Below are positions 43,617 to 53,343 of a stretch of 64,000 nucleotides of DNA, in pieces; position 1 is the stretch's first letter; each line of letters starts with the position of its first letter. The stretch comes from Acidithiobacillus sp. AMEEHan (GTDB lineage: Bacteria > Pseudomonadota > Gammaproteobacteria > Acidithiobacillales > Acidithiobacillaceae), in contig NZ_CP118747.1 of assembly GCF_030996345.1 (NCBI RefSeq), forward strand, positions 1,548,001-1,612,000. The letters are read 5' to 3'. The position numbers were made by a program, and so were the translations under genes. Under the pieces are notes generated by a model, which worked only from the letters and a program-made list of their open reading frames with translations, was not told where the DNA came from and ran no database searches.

Positions 43617-44276
43617 TCAGAACTGGAATTTCTTGCTGACGGGATGGCGTAGCGCGGGAATGTCTGTTTCAAACAGATCCCTGCTGCCCAAACTGCCTTC
43701 GGCAGTACGGCGGTAGCGGCGCACCTCACAGAGCGGTGACTCACCGAGGATGGCGAGCAGGCGCCCGCCGGGCTTCAGCTGCTCGAGAAAGGCCCTGGGA
43801 AGCTGTGGGAGAGAGCCGGTTAGGACAATAACGTCGTAGGGGCCGGGTACGGGCCAGCCGCCCGCAGCATCGCCCACGTAGAGATGCACATTGGTAATGC
43901 CCTGCAGCTGCAGACGTCCTTCGGCGGCGTGGATAAAATCAGCGCGATCGTCCACGCTGTGGACGAGCTTGCCCATGCTGGCCAGCAGGGCGGTAAAGTA
44001 GCCGCTGCCGGTGCCTACCTCGAGGATCTGGTCTTGCGGGCGAATTTCCAGCTCCTGCAAAACCCGTGCTTCCATCTTCGGCGTCCACATGCGTTCGCCA
44101 TGCCCCAAAGGGATTTCAAAATCGGCAAAGGCGAGGCCCTGCAGCTGCGTGGGCACGAACTGTTCCCGCTTGACGCGTTGCAGAACTTGCAGAACTTCCG
44201 GGTCGAGGACATCCCAGGTGCGAATCTGGGTGTCGATCATGGTTTGGCGAAGGCTGTCGAAGTGCATGGGAATCAT
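43617..44276 (-). CDS. Protein-L-isoaspartate O-methyltransferase-like protein
   Basis: This 219-residue methyltransferase has the PCMT pattern RQTMIDTQIRTWDVLDP, WTPKMEARVLQELEIRPQDQILEVGTGSGYFTALLA and DVIVLTGSLPQLP. PCMT repairs isoaspartyl residues, but this subgroup (found near tolC in other proteobacteria) lacks part of the typical active-site segment, so another substrate is possible. It leads the minus-strand unit with the isochorismatase and the M61 peptidase. Confidence 0.86.
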   Translation of the reverse strand: MIPMHFDSLRQTMIDTQIRTWDVLDPEVLQVLQRVKREQFVPTQLQGLAFADFEIPLGHGERMWTPKMEARVLQELEIRPQDQILEVGTGSGYFTALLASMGKLVHSVDDRADFIHAAEGRLQLQGITNVHLYVGDAAGGWPVPGPYDVIVLTGSLPQLPRAFLEQLKPGGRLLAILGESPLCEVRRYRRTAEGSLGSRDLFETDIPALRHPVSKKFQF

Positions 44277-44340
44277 CCAAAATACCTGCTACATTTAGGC
44301 ATGCCGTCCAGGGCAAGTCAATTTTTCCGGGGGTCGATCA

Positions 44341-45279
44341 TTGGAAAGTCGGGCGCATGCTTTGATTGCCTTGGTCTTTATTGTCGTGTTGGGGGCAGCA
44401 CTCGCCGCGGCTGGACTCTGGATGCACCACTCGGCGCCGGTCGGCAAACTCTATAATGTCATCTCCCCGTACAGTGTGACCGGTCTTACGGTGCAGGCGC
44501 CGGTGCGTTTCAAGGGCGTGCGCGTGGGCGAGGTGAAGTCCATTGGCTTCGATCCACGCAATCCGCGTATGGTACAGGTGCAGATCAGTATCGATGCCAA
44601 GACCCCCATTACCAAAGCGACCTTTGCCGAGCTGGAACCGCAGGGAGTGACGGGCTTGAGCTATTTGTCGCTCAGCGATGCCGGTACGGATTTTTCGCCG
44701 CTGGCGCATGCGCCAGGGCAGGCCCCCGACATTCCCATGCATCCCAGTTTCATTCAGGTGCTGTCCCGCAGCGGCGAATCCTTGGTCAACCATGGCAATG
44801 AATTGGCCTTACGCATGAACGACCTCCTCGACGAACAGAACCGCAAGCACTTCAGTGCGACCTTGCGTCATCTGGATCAGGCCAGCGCCGAGCTGGCCGA
44901 GCTGGAGGCCGCTTTACAGCCGGCGCTGCGGGAGTTGCCGTCGACCATTGCTGCGACCCGCTCGACCATGCAGTCCAGTCAGCAACTGTTGCGTCACCTC
45001 GATGAGCTGGCGCTTGCCGCCAAGGCGCCTTTGCACCAGCTCAGCGGTACCAGCATCGCCTTGCAGCGGCTGGCAAGCTCTGGTCAGCAGAGTGTTGCCG
45101 TCCTCAATGATCAGACCCTGCCGCAGCTCAATACCCTGACGCAGAACCTGTTGCAAAGCAGTGAGGATTTGGGCGCCTTGAGTCGGGAATTGCGGCAAAA
45201 CCCCCAGGCACTCCTGTATGGGCGTGGCTCCCCTCCGCCCGGGCCTGGACAGTCGGGCTTTGCCGGAGGGAAATCATGA
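44341..45279 (+). CDS. MlaD-like MCE-domain protein
   Basis: This 312-residue protein has an N-terminal membrane anchor (ALIALVFIVVLGAALAAAGLWM), one MCE domain (VTGLTVQAPVRFKGVRVGEVKSIGFD, LEPQGVTGLSYLSLSDAG) and a helical C-terminal part with repeated Gln/Leu-rich helices. MCE proteins carry lipids between membranes. The start is a TTG at 44341 with GGGGG before it. Unlike mla operons, no ABC ATPase or permease gene stands next to it. The lipoprotein gene downstream overlaps by four bases. Confidence 0.88.
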   Translation: MESRAHALIALVFIVVLGAALAAAGLWMHHSAPVGKLYNVISPYSVTGLTVQAPVRFKGVRVGEVKSIGFDPRNPRMVQVQISIDAKTPITKATFAELEPQGVTGLSYLSLSDAGTDFSPLAHAPGQAPDIPMHPSFIQVLSRSGESLVNHGNELALRMNDLLDEQNRKHFSATLRHLDQASAELAELEAALQPALRELPSTIAATRSTMQSSQQLLRHLDELALAAKAPLHQLSGTSIALQRLASSGQQSVAVLNDQTLPQLNTLTQNLLQSSEDLGALSRELRQNPQALLYGRGSPPPGPGQSGFAGGKS

Positions 45280-45911
45280 GAGGAAAGGCGATGTCTTGGC
45301 GTGTTCTTGCGTCCAGTGCGCTTGCGGCAGTCGGTCTGGCCCTGGCGGCCTGTGCCAGCGCGCCGGCCTGGCAGCAGCCGTATGCCTTGACGGCGGTGCC
45401 GCATAGCCAGCCCACAGGGCAGCATCAGGCCGGCGTGTTGCGTCTGGAAGCCGTCACGGCGCCGAGCTGGCTGGCCGGCGAGGAGTACCTCTACCGCTTG
45501 CAGTATGCCGACCCGCAGGCCCTGCGACCATACAACGACGCGCGCTGGGCGGCGGCTCCGGGCCAGATGCTCACCCTGTTGCTGAGTCAACGCCTGCGCC
45601 AGCAAGGCACCTGGCGCGCCGTCTTGGGGCCGGCGCAGGCGGGGCATCCAGAGCTGCTGCTACAACTCGGTCTGCAGGACTTTAGTGTGCACTACGTCAG
45701 TGCCACAGCCGGCGAGGCGCAGATTTCCTGCACTGCCACCTTGCTGGCAGCCCAGGGCTATCGGGTTCTGGCACAGAAGAGCTTTGCCGTCCAAGCGCCT
45801 CTGCCGAGGGTCGGACCTGCGGGGGGCGCGATGGCTATGAACCGGGCCGCTCAGGATCTGGTGACGCAAATCGGCGCCTGGGCGGCGCAACACAGTCCTG
45901 CCGCAGACTAG
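45276..45911 (+). CDS. ABC-type transport auxiliary lipoprotein (PqiC/DUF330-like)
   Basis: This 211-residue protein has a lipoprotein signal ending in the lipobox LAAC near residue 27. A PqiC-like domain follows (PYALTAV, WAAAPGQMLTLLLSQRLRQQG, LLLQLGLQDFSVHY). Such lipoproteins pair with MCE transporters. GGAGGG lies before the ATG at 45276. Its end overlaps the convergent uspA gene by four bases. Confidence 0.87.
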   Translation: MRGKAMSWRVLASSALAAVGLALAACASAPAWQQPYALTAVPHSQPTGQHQAGVLRLEAVTAPSWLAGEEYLYRLQYADPQALRPYNDARWAAAPGQMLTLLLSQRLRQQGTWRAVLGPAQAGHPELLLQLGLQDFSVHYVSATAGEAQISCTATLLAAQGYRVLAQKSFAVQAPLPRVGPAGGAMAMNRAAQDLVTQIGAWAAQHSPAAD

Positions 45912-46357
45912 GCGGCCGCTGGCGTTTTGACCACCAGCACCGGACACTGCGCGTGATGGACCACGGCAGTGGCCACGGAACCCAACAATAGGCGACCAAT
46001 CGCCCCTTGTTCCTGACTGCCGATGACGATCAGGTTCTGACCCTTTTCCGTCGCATACTCACAGATATTCCGGCCGATACCACCAGCTTTCTCGAGCAAC
46101 ACGCTGTGGCTCGGAACGCGGATGGGCTTCTGCAGGGTATCGAGTCGCTCCTGCGCCAGCGAACGCAGGCGCTGTACCATTTCCAAAGAGCTCGGTAACA
46201 ACTCCTCTGGTAGCTGCAGGTCCATGATCTGGGTATCGAAGACATGCAACAGGGTGAGCTCCGCCTGATGCAGTCGCGCCTCCTCTTCCGCATGCTCGAG
46301 CACCACGCTGGCCATACTGCTGAAATCGATGGCGACGAGGATTTTTTGGTAGTTCAT
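45908..46357 (-). CDS. Universal stress protein (UspA family)
   Basis: This 149-residue protein has the Usp fold: KILVAIDFSSMASVVLEHA, LLHVFDTQIMDL, and the ATP-binding pattern GSQEQGAIGRLLLGSVATAVVHHAQCPVLVV. Its start overlaps the proS stop by four bases, so it is translated with proS. The second UspA at 60746 is of a different subtype. Confidence 0.93.
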   Translation of the reverse strand: MNYQKILVAIDFSSMASVVLEHAEEEARLHQAELTLLHVFDTQIMDLQLPEELLPSSLEMVQRLRSLAQERLDTLQKPIRVPSHSVLLEKAGGIGRNICEYATEKGQNLIVIGSQEQGAIGRLLLGSVATAVVHHAQCPVLVVKTPAAA

Positions 46358-48060
46358 CTGCGCTCTCCTTGCAAAATGCTCAGCACTTCTGCCTCACTGA
46401 GCAGGCGATTTTGGCTGTCGCGTCGGCCGCGATACTCCCAGACGCCCTGCGCCAGGGTCTTTTCACTGATGACTAGGCGGTGCGGCAGGCCAATCAGGTC
46501 CATGGTCGCAAACTGCACCCCTGGACGCTCGTCACGGTCATCGAGAAAGACCTGCATTCCGAGATGCTCCAAGCTTTCCATCATCGCCTCGGCAGCCGCC
46601 AGAACCTCTGGTGATTTCTTGGCCTGGATGGCAACGATGCCGACGTCGAAGGGGGCCAGGGCGGGTGGCCAGCAAATGCCGCGTTCGTCAAAATTCTGCT
46701 CGACAGCAGCGGCGACGATGCGCGATACGCCAATGCCGTAACAGCCCATGAGCACGACCTGCTCTTTCCCGGCTTCGTTGAGGATGCGTACGCCCAGTTT
46801 GTCGCTGTACCGGGTGCCCAACTGAAAAACGTGTCCTACCTCGATACCGCGGCGAATGCCTAGACTGCCCGTGGCACAGTGCGGACAGGCATCTCCTGCC
46901 TGAACGTTACGGAGGTCTGCTGCTTGCGGGCGCGGCAGATCGCGATCCCAGTTGAGATTCAGCCAGTGCTGTCCGACACTGTTGGCGCCCGTACTGAAGT
47001 TACGCAGGGCCAGAGCCCGTTGGTCCGCCACAATGGGTAGAGGGGCCGGCAGATCTTTGGGGCCCAGGAAGCCAAAGGGCACACCGAGCAGCTCCAAGGC
47101 TTCCTCGGCGCTGGCGAGGCGCAAGGTATCTGCATCCAGCGCCCGTGCTGCCTTGACCAGATTCAGCTCGTCGTCTCCCCGCAGCAGGAGCAGCACGGGT
47201 TTGTCATCGGCAAAGACGAGAAGATTCTTGACCACCTGAGCCGTGCTGATGCCGAGCATCTTCGCCTGTTCTTCTACCGTGCGAATCCCCGGAGTGGCCC
47301 GTTGCTCGGCAGGTAGAAGGGGATCGTTGCTGTCGTCCAGCGGACGGCTGCGGGCCAGCTCCCGATTGGCCGCGTAGTCACAGGCCGAGCAATGCACGAT
47401 GGCATCTTCCCCGGAATCCGCCAACACATGGAATTCATGGGAAGCCTTACCACCGATGGCCCCGGTATCGGCATCGACGGCACGAAATTCCAGGCCCAGG
47501 CGGGTAAAGACTCGGCTGTAGGCGTCATACATATCCTGATAGGTAGCCTGCAGGGAATCCTGGTCGATGTGAAACGAATAGGCATCCTTCATGATGAACT
47601 CACGTGCGCGCATGAGTCCAAAGCGCGGACGAATCTCATCGCGAAACTTCGTCTGCACTTGATACAGGTTCAGCGGCAGTTGTCGATAAGAGCGGATCTC
47701 CCGCCGCGCCAGATCGCTGATCACCTCCTCGTGGGTCGGTCCCAGACAGAAATCACGTTGATGGCGATCTTTCAGGCGCAGTAGTTCCGGTCCATAGAGT
47801 TCCCAGCGCCCAGATTCCTGCCACAGCTCTGCAGGTTGTACCACCGGCATCAGCACTTCCTGAGCGCCAGCGCGTTCCATCTCCTCGCGGACCACCGTCT
47901 CCACTTGGCGCAGGACGCGCAGGCCGAGCGGCAGCCAAGTATAGAGGCCCGAAGCGAGGCGGCGGATGAAACCCCCGCGGAGCAGTAGCTGATGGCTGAT
48001 GAGCTCAGCCTCCGCTGGGGTTTCCTTGAGGGTGGGAAGAAAGAATTGACTGGCGCGCAT
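46354..48060 (-). CDS. proS: Prolyl-tRNA synthetase
   Basis: This 568-residue class II synthetase has motif 1 and 2 segments (LLRGGFIRRLASGLYTWLPLG, FGLMRAREFIMKDAYSFH) and the bacterial editing insertion domain between them and motif 3. It also has GCYGIGVSRIVAA and the C-terminal anticodon-binding domain. The Met at 48060 (MRASQFFLPTLKE) is the standard start; earlier Mets are unlikely. The adjoining uspA overlaps by four bases. Confidence 0.96.
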   Translation of the reverse strand: MRASQFFLPTLKETPAEAELISHQLLLRGGFIRRLASGLYTWLPLGLRVLRQVETVVREEMERAGAQEVLMPVVQPAELWQESGRWELYGPELLRLKDRHQRDFCLGPTHEEVISDLARREIRSYRQLPLNLYQVQTKFRDEIRPRFGLMRAREFIMKDAYSFHIDQDSLQATYQDMYDAYSRVFTRLGLEFRAVDADTGAIGGKASHEFHVLADSGEDAIVHCSACDYAANRELARSRPLDDSNDPLLPAEQRATPGIRTVEEQAKMLGISTAQVVKNLLVFADDKPVLLLLRGDDELNLVKAARALDADTLRLASAEEALELLGVPFGFLGPKDLPAPLPIVADQRALALRNFSTGANSVGQHWLNLNWDRDLPRPQAADLRNVQAGDACPHCATGSLGIRRGIEVGHVFQLGTRYSDKLGVRILNEAGKEQVVLMGCYGIGVSRIVAAAVEQNFDERGICWPPALAPFDVGIVAIQAKKSPEVLAAAEAMMESLEHLGMQVFLDDRDERPGVQFATMDLIGLPHRLVISEKTLAQGVWEYRGRRDSQNRLLSEAEVLSILQGERR

Positions 48061-49069
48061 ACCCGATCCATGACTACAGAAAGATGGTGCAGTGTAGGCA
48101 AAGTCAGGGCCACACAAAAGGGGGAGTAGCGCGTTGCTGGGGTAATCCATGTCTTCGCTTCCAGCTCGATCCCCAGTACGCCACCAATTCCGAGGCGGAG
48201 CGTCGTCCAGTATCTCGCATATATTGGGGTGGGAGTTGCCAGGGGCAGAGCATATGGGCATTGCCTACGCGATACTTGATTATCGCTGCCTGTTTCATTT
48301 TTCCGATTCGATACTTGATTGGTAACACTTCTTCGGAGAACAGAAAAGCGGATTCAACCCTGTCTGCATGCCCTATGCGGTGGCCAAGGCCACCGGCGGA
48401 ACTACGAGCGTAGCGGCGGCAGCTGTTCTTTGGCTGCTGGCCACGGTTGGCCTTGGCGTGCTTACCGGCGGGTTTCCTCCCTCTCCCCTGGCTTTGGCGA
48501 CGACGCCACGATTTATCCTTGTTGGCATGCCAATTTTTGCCGAAAAAACAGCCGAGCAATATCTTGGCGTCCAGGCCGCTCCCCTGCGATTGGTAGTGTT
48601 GAATTCCGGGACGGCATTTTTGCGCAAGTGCCGGAGATGGCTACCTTGCTGGATCTGGCAGAAATTCTGCTCGTGCCTGGTTGGTTATTGCCAATTCTTA
48701 TTGAGGGCACGACTACGCCACAACAATTTACCCCATGCCTACTCAACCTGATGAAGAGCCACATATCCACGCCTCCAAGGGCCGTTCCAGACCAAGAATT
48801 GTTGTCCAGATATGAACGGCAGTGTGGAGCCGCGCATGCAAACCTGCTAGCCACACGGCGGTGCGTGTTGCTTGATTGGGCGGTGAGGTCCACTTCACAT
48901 TCAGGACCACCAAGCCTATTATGACCGTAGCAAAAGTTGTAGACATGGAGCAGAGTTATGCGACCGACTACTGCGACGCCGCAAGACCAAGGAATGCAGC
49001 AGTTGGCTGTCTGTCGTACGAGTTAGGATATGCACGTCACAACTACAGATAGCTACCATGGGGTAATTC
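48061..49069. other. Intergenic region at the edge of the accessory island
   Basis: This kilobase between proS and the phzF-like gene has no confident gene. Reading frames of 127-201 codons exist on the plus strand (48319-48924 and 48368-48751). They share no recognisable family, and the hydrophobic N terminus of the second is followed by Cys/Trp-rich sequence, as in non-coding DNA. A fragmented gene with frameshifts is possible. The region also holds the proS promoter and a direct repeat at 48270-48320. Confidence 0.45.
48270..48320. repeat. Pair of 12-base direct repeats upstream of proS
   Basis: CGATACTTGATT occurs exactly at 48270-48281 and again at 48309-48320, 39 bases apart start to start. 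The copies lie 210-260 bases upstream of the proS start codon. The half-site looks a little like the first half of IscR-type boxes (ATACTTGACT), but no matching inverted half was found. Confidence 0.4.
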
Positions 49070-49849
49070 ATGAAAATAAAACAATATCAGGTTGATGCTT
49101 TTACTGATCGCGCCTTTAAAGGAAATCCAGCAGCCGTTTGCCAACTTAAATTCTGGCCAGATGATTCACTGTTGCAGAATATTGCGATGGAGAACAACCT
49201 CTCCGAGACCGCATTTTTTGTCAGAACGAAAAAAATATTTTCCATACGTTGGTTTACACCATTAACGGAGGTTGATCTCTGTGGTCATGCAACCTTAGCA
49301 GCAGCTCACGTTATTTTTTCAGAACTAGGTTATAAAAATGACAGGATTTTATTTGATTCGCGTAGCGGTGAATTGATCGTAAATAAAATAAATAATGTTA
49401 TCCAGATGGATTTTCCTTCTTATGATTTAAAACAGATCGATGCGCCGGAGATATTAGTAAATGCTTTGGGAATACCACCAAAGGAAGTTTTGTTATCTGA
49501 TGATTACATTGCAGTTTACGATACAGAAGAGATGGTAGTAAAAATAAGACCAGATAATTTTCTTCTAAGCACATTGGATTCTCGCGGCGTAGCAATCACT
49601 GCCCCAGGTAATCAGGTTGACTTTGTTAGTCGTTTTTTTGCACCAAAACTCGGCGTTCCAGAAGACCCGGTTACAGGCTCTGCCCATTGCGCTCTTGCTC
49701 CGTACTGGGCTAGCAGATTTGGAAAGAAAAAATTACAAGCGAAACAGCTTTCTCAGCGTGGTGGAAATCTTCTTTGCGAAGTGCTCGGAAACCGCACTCT
49801 TTTATCTGGTAATGCAGTAACCGTAATGGAGACAAAAATACGCCTCTAA
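49070..49849 (+). CDS. PhzF-family isomerase/epimerase
   Basis: This 259-residue protein has the PhzF pattern VDAFTDRAFKGNPAAVC, the catalytic Glu in NNLSETAFFV, TPLTEVDLCGHATLAAAHVI and FAPKLGVPEDPVTGSAHCAL. PhzF-like proteins isomerise small metabolites; most are not phenazine enzymes. The gene is much richer in A and T than its neighbours and sits next to IS remnants, which indicates recent transfer. A start at 49070 has only a weak GGGG before it. Confidence 0.92.
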   Translation: MKIKQYQVDAFTDRAFKGNPAAVCQLKFWPDDSLLQNIAMENNLSETAFFVRTKKIFSIRWFTPLTEVDLCGHATLAAAHVIFSELGYKNDRILFDSRSGELIVNKINNVIQMDFPSYDLKQIDAPEILVNALGIPPKEVLLSDDYIAVYDTEEMVVKIRPDNFLLSTLDSRGVAITAPGNQVDFVSRFFAPKLGVPEDPVTGSAHCALAPYWASRFGKKKLQAKQLSQRGGNLLCEVLGNRTLLSGNAVTVMETKIRL

Positions 49850-49886
49850 AGACGGTTAATAATCGATTGTTTTCTGAACACCCTAG

Positions 49887-49950
49887 TTTCTGGACACTTT
49901 TTGGCGTAGAAAACCGTCAAACATCCCATCCACCATTCTGTGTCCAGAAA
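49887..49950. repeat. Inverted repeat left of the IS3 remnant
   Basis: TTTCTGGACAC (49887-49897) and GTGTCCAGAAA (49940-49950) are perfect 11-base reverse complements 42 bases apart. They lie in the 325-base gap between the phzF-like gene and the IS3 remnant, which otherwise holds no recognisable gene. They may be terminal repeats of vanished or nested IS elements. Confidence 0.45.
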
Positions 49951-50174
49951 ACATCCCGACCAAGCCCAGCAGGTCATGTCAATGACGGCTATCGCTGCAC
50001 AACAGCCGTTCATCGCACGCGACATACCGAGCGAAGCTAGCCTGCTGCCGAACCTTCCCCTACAGGGGATGACCCGATCAACCAGATCACGCACCCGGAC
50101 CACTACTTCGGCTGGCGACGCCTGCTTGCTGGAAATAGCGAAGGCTGTGAGCAAACTTTATTACCTACGAACAT

Positions 50175-50978
50175 ATGGAGGTGTCGGAGCGGCAACGAAT
50201 CCAAGAGCTGGAGCGGGAGGTCAAAGAGCTTCGGCGCGCCAATGAGATCCTGAAGCTCGCCAGAGCGTTTTTTGCCCAGGCGGAGCTCGACCGCCGATGC
50301 AAGCGCTGAGAGCCTTCATAGACCAATACCGAGGAGACTATGGGGTCGAGCCCATCTGCCGCGTTTTGCAGGTGGCCCCATCGGGGGTATCGTCATGCCC
50401 TTGCTTGTCGACGACGTCCAGAATTGCGGAGCCGGAGAGCCAGAAGAGAGGAGGAGCTTCTACCGCTTATTTAGGCTGTCTGGGAGGTAAGCGGGCAGGT
50501 CTATGGAGCCATCAAGGTATGCCACAAGCTGCGTAGACAAGGGGTCCAGGTGGCCCGCTGCATCGTCGAGCGGCTGATGCGCTTACAGGGCTGGCAAGGA
50601 GTCCGGCGCGGCAAACGGCAACGGATCACGGTTCCAGACCAGCGGAATCCGTACCCTCAAGATCTTATCCATCGGGACTTTCGCGCGGATCGGCCCGATC
50701 AGCTCTGGGTGGCAGATTTCACCTATGTGTCGACTTGGGAAGGGTGGATTTATGTGGCTTTCATCATCGATACCTTTGCCCGGAAGATTGTCGGCTGGCA
50801 GACCAGCACTGCGATGCATACAGACTTTGTCCTGGATGCCTTGGAGCAGGCCCTTCATGCGCGCCACCCTGGCCAGGGATTGATTCACCACTCTGATCGC
50901 GGCTCCCAGTACCTCAGCATTCGCTACTCAGAGCGGTTGGGCGAGGCTGCCGTGGAGCTGATCGATGGTGGCTACTCT
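50175..50978 (+). pseudogene. IS3-family transposase remnant (orfA end and broken orfB)
   Basis: 50175-50309 encodes the last 45 residues of an IS3 OrfA (coiled-coil [18 protein letters not shown]). OrfB starts at 50297 ([24 protein letters not shown]), breaks by frameshift near 50380, and resumes in another frame from about 50480. The resumed part includes LWVADFTYVSTWEGWIYVAFI and the second DDE aspartate region HHSDRGSQY. The coding sequence stops abruptly at 50978, where an IS66 element begins, so the third catalytic residue is lost. The transposase cannot be active. Confidence 0.88.
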
Positions 50979-51065
50979 GTAAGCGATCGCTCCGCGGCGT
51001 TCTTTCGTTGAGGGTATTGTGTTGCCAGCATGATGGCTCCTTGGGACGCTTGGAGAAGTAAGATC

Positions 51066-51365
51066 ATGCGCAGCTCGGAAGAAAAGACGCGGTATTGGCA
51101 GGAGATGGTGACGGCACAAGAGACCAGCGGGCTGTCAACGCCGCAGTTTTGCCAAGGGCAGGGTCTGGTTCTTTCGCAATTTTACTACTGGCGGCAGCGG
51201 CTGCGGGGTGGGGCCAGCCAAAAGACGGCGGCATCTTCCAGCGTTGCCCCCTTGCCCGAGTTCCTGAAGCTGGGATTGCCAAGCGAGCGGGAGACAGGGA
51301 TTTCTTCCTTGGAGATTCGTCTGGACTTGGGCGCCGGCTGCACCCTTACCATTCGCCGCGGCTGA
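51066..51365 (+). CDS. IS66 accessory protein TnpA (Orf1)
   Basis: This 99-residue protein has the small DNA-binding pattern SSEEKTRYWQEMVTAQETSGLSTPQFCQ and FYYWRQRLRG typical of IS66 Orf1. ATG at 51066 is preferred to one at 51030. The gene ends one base before tnpB. Confidence 0.85.
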   Translation: MRSSEEKTRYWQEMVTAQETSGLSTPQFCQGQGLVLSQFYYWRQRLRGGASQKTAASSSVAPLPEFLKLGLPSERETGISSLEIRLDLGAGCTLTIRRG

Positions 51366-51366
51366 G

Positions 51367-51732
51367 ATGTTTTTTCCCGAGGGGCGCATCCGGGTCTTCG
51401 TCTGCCGGGTACCGGTAGACATGCGCAAGTCTTTTGACGGGCTGTCGGCTTTGGTGCGGCAGTTCCTGGGGCAGGATCCCTTGTCTGGGCACTGTTTCGT
51501 CTTCGTGAACCGCCGCGCCACGCAGATGAAGGTGATCTACTGGGATCGCACAGGGTATTGCCTCTGGGCCAAGCGCCTGGAGCGCGGCCAATTCTGGAGC
51601 TGGCAGCGACCTCCAGCGGGGGAGTTGGATTGGACCGGTTTGAAACTCCTGCTCGAGGGCCTCGAAGTGGCCAAAACACGCCGTCGCTATCAGCGCCAAG
51701 TCCCCGAAAAACTGGCGGAAACTGGGAGTTAG
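51367..51732 (+). CDS. IS66 accessory protein TnpB (Orf2)
   Basis: This 121-residue protein has RVFVCRVPVDMRKSFDGLSALV and VIYWDRTGYCLWAKRLERGQFW, the diagnostic sequences of IS66 Orf2. It is required for transposition of IS66 members that carry it. Confidence 0.93.
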   Translation: MFFPEGRIRVFVCRVPVDMRKSFDGLSALVRQFLGQDPLSGHCFVFVNRRATQMKVIYWDRTGYCLWAKRLERGQFWSWQRPPAGELDWTGLKLLLEGLEVAKTRRRYQRQVPEKLAETGS

Positions 51733-51747
51733 CGCTATGATTCTGCA

Positions 51748-53343
51748 ATGGAAACAGAGACTTCCTCGCTCCCACGCAACTACCCCGAAGCCCTCGCCGC
51801 TTGGCAATTGCAGGTGCTCCTCAACCAGTCCCTGCGGGAAGAATTTCAGGCACAGATCCAAGGTCTTCAAGCCCAGCTGGATTGGTTTCGCCGCCAGCTC
51901 TTCGGACCCAAGAGCGAGCGCCGTCTTCCGCCTCCTCCCATAGAGCAGCTCAGTCTCGGCGAGATCTTCGAGGCGCAGGAAAAACAGCCGGTTCCTACCC
52001 GTACCGTCGCTGCCCATACCCGCACGGTGGCCAAGCGCCCCGAGGAGAAGGCAGAGAGCCTGCCCTTCTTCGACGAATCGCGCCTGCCGGTCGAAACCAT
52101 CGTGCTGCCGGCTCCCGAGACCCAGGGGCTGGACCCTTCGGCCTATGAGATCATCGACACCAAGATCAGCTATCGCTTGGCCCAAGAGCCCGCCAGCTAT
52201 GTAGTTCTCAAATACGAGCGGCCCGTAGTGAAACTGCGCGACTCCGGAAAGATCACCCAGGCCCCGGCGCCTGCCGCGGTCTTGGAGGGTGGTCGGGCTG
52301 ACGTCAGTCTCCTGGCGGGAATCCTGATCGACAAATTCCTCTACCATCTGCCCTTGTATCGGCAACATCAGCGCATGACCCAGCAGGGGCTGCGGGTGAG
52401 CCGCTCCTGGCTCACGGACTTGGTGCAACGCTCCATCTTCCTGCTTGCACCGATTTATGCGGCGCAGTTCGAGAGCATTCGCCAATCGCGGGTGCTGACC
52501 ATGGATGAAACCCCCATCAAGGCCGGATTGTCAGGGAAGGGCAAGATGCACCGAGGGTATTTCTGGCCCGTCTTTGGCGATGCCCAGGAGATCTGCTTTC
52601 CCTATGCCGCCACCCGGGGCACGGTCCACATCGAAGAGCTACTCGGCAAGCTGCCGCCGGGCACCGTACTCCTGAGCGATGGCTATGCCGCCTATGCCCG
52701 GTTCCAGAAAGAGAACGAAGGGCTAGTCCATGCCCAGTGCTGGGCGCATAGCCGCAGAGAATTCGTCAAGGCCGAGGCCCATGAGCCCGAGCGGGTGGCC
52801 GAAGCCCTCCGGCAGATCCGGGAGTTCTATCGCATCGAGGAAGAAATCCAGGAGAAACAACTCACCGGGCAGGCCAAGCGGGAATACCGCAGACGACATA
52901 CCCTGCCGCTGGTGACAGCCTTCTTCCACTGGGTAGAGCAACAGCTCCAGGACATCGCCCTGCTACCGAGCAACCTCTTCACCAAGGCCTTGGCCTATGT
53001 CCATAGCCGCAAAGGTCCGCTCCAAGTCTTTCTGGAAGATCCCGACGTACCCATAGACAGCAACCACATCGAACGACAGATCCGACCGATTCCCCTGGGC
53101 CGGAAGAACTGGCTCTTTTGCTGGACCGAGTTGGGCGCCGAGTATCTCGGGATCATCCAGAGCCTGCTCAGTACCTGCCGGCTTCAGGGGGTGGACCCGT
53201 ACGACTACCTCGTCGATGTCCTGCAACGGGTGGCCACCCACCCCGCCAAGGACGTGGCGCAGCTCACCCCAAGACTCTGGAAAGAGCACTTCGCCGCCAA
53301 CCCCCTGCGTTCTCCGCTGTATCACGTCCGCAAGCCCGCATAA
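51748..53343 (+). CDS. IS66-family transposase TnpC
   Basis: This 531-residue transposase has an N-terminal coiled coil (LNQSLREEFQAQIQGLQAQLDWFRRQLFG), a mid zinc-finger-like stretch, and a DDE core. The core has TMDETPIKA, LSDGYAAYARF and the late Glu in DSNHIERQIRP. The C-terminal domain is complete. Confidence 0.95.
   Translation: METETSSLPRNYPEALAAWQLQVLLNQSLREEFQAQIQGLQAQLDWFRRQLFGPKSERRLPPPPIEQLSLGEIFEAQEKQPVPTRTVAAHTRTVAKRPEEKAESLPFFDESRLPVETIVLPAPETQGLDPSAYEIIDTKISYRLAQEPASYVVLKYERPVVKLRDSGKITQAPAPAAVLEGGRADVSLLAGILIDKFLYHLPLYRQHQRMTQQGLRVSRSWLTDLVQRSIFLLAPIYAAQFESIRQSRVLTMDETPIKAGLSGKGKMHRGYFWPVFGDAQEICFPYAATRGTVHIEELLGKLPPGTVLLSDGYAAYARFQKENEGLVHAQCWAHSRREFVKAEAHEPERVAEALRQIREFYRIEEEIQEKQLTGQAKREYRRRHTLPLVTAFFHWVEQQLQDIALLPSNLFTKALAYVHSRKGPLQVFLEDPDVPIDSNHIERQIRPIPLGRKNWLFCWTELGAEYLGIIQSLLSTCRLQGVDPYDYLVDVLQRVATHPAKDVAQLTPRLWKEHFAANPLRSPLYHVRKPA

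Noticed and set aside
48368-48751. 127-codon frame with hydrophobic N terminus
   Set aside because: No family, no ribosome site, and composition like non-coding DNA in the second half; kept only as a note on the region.
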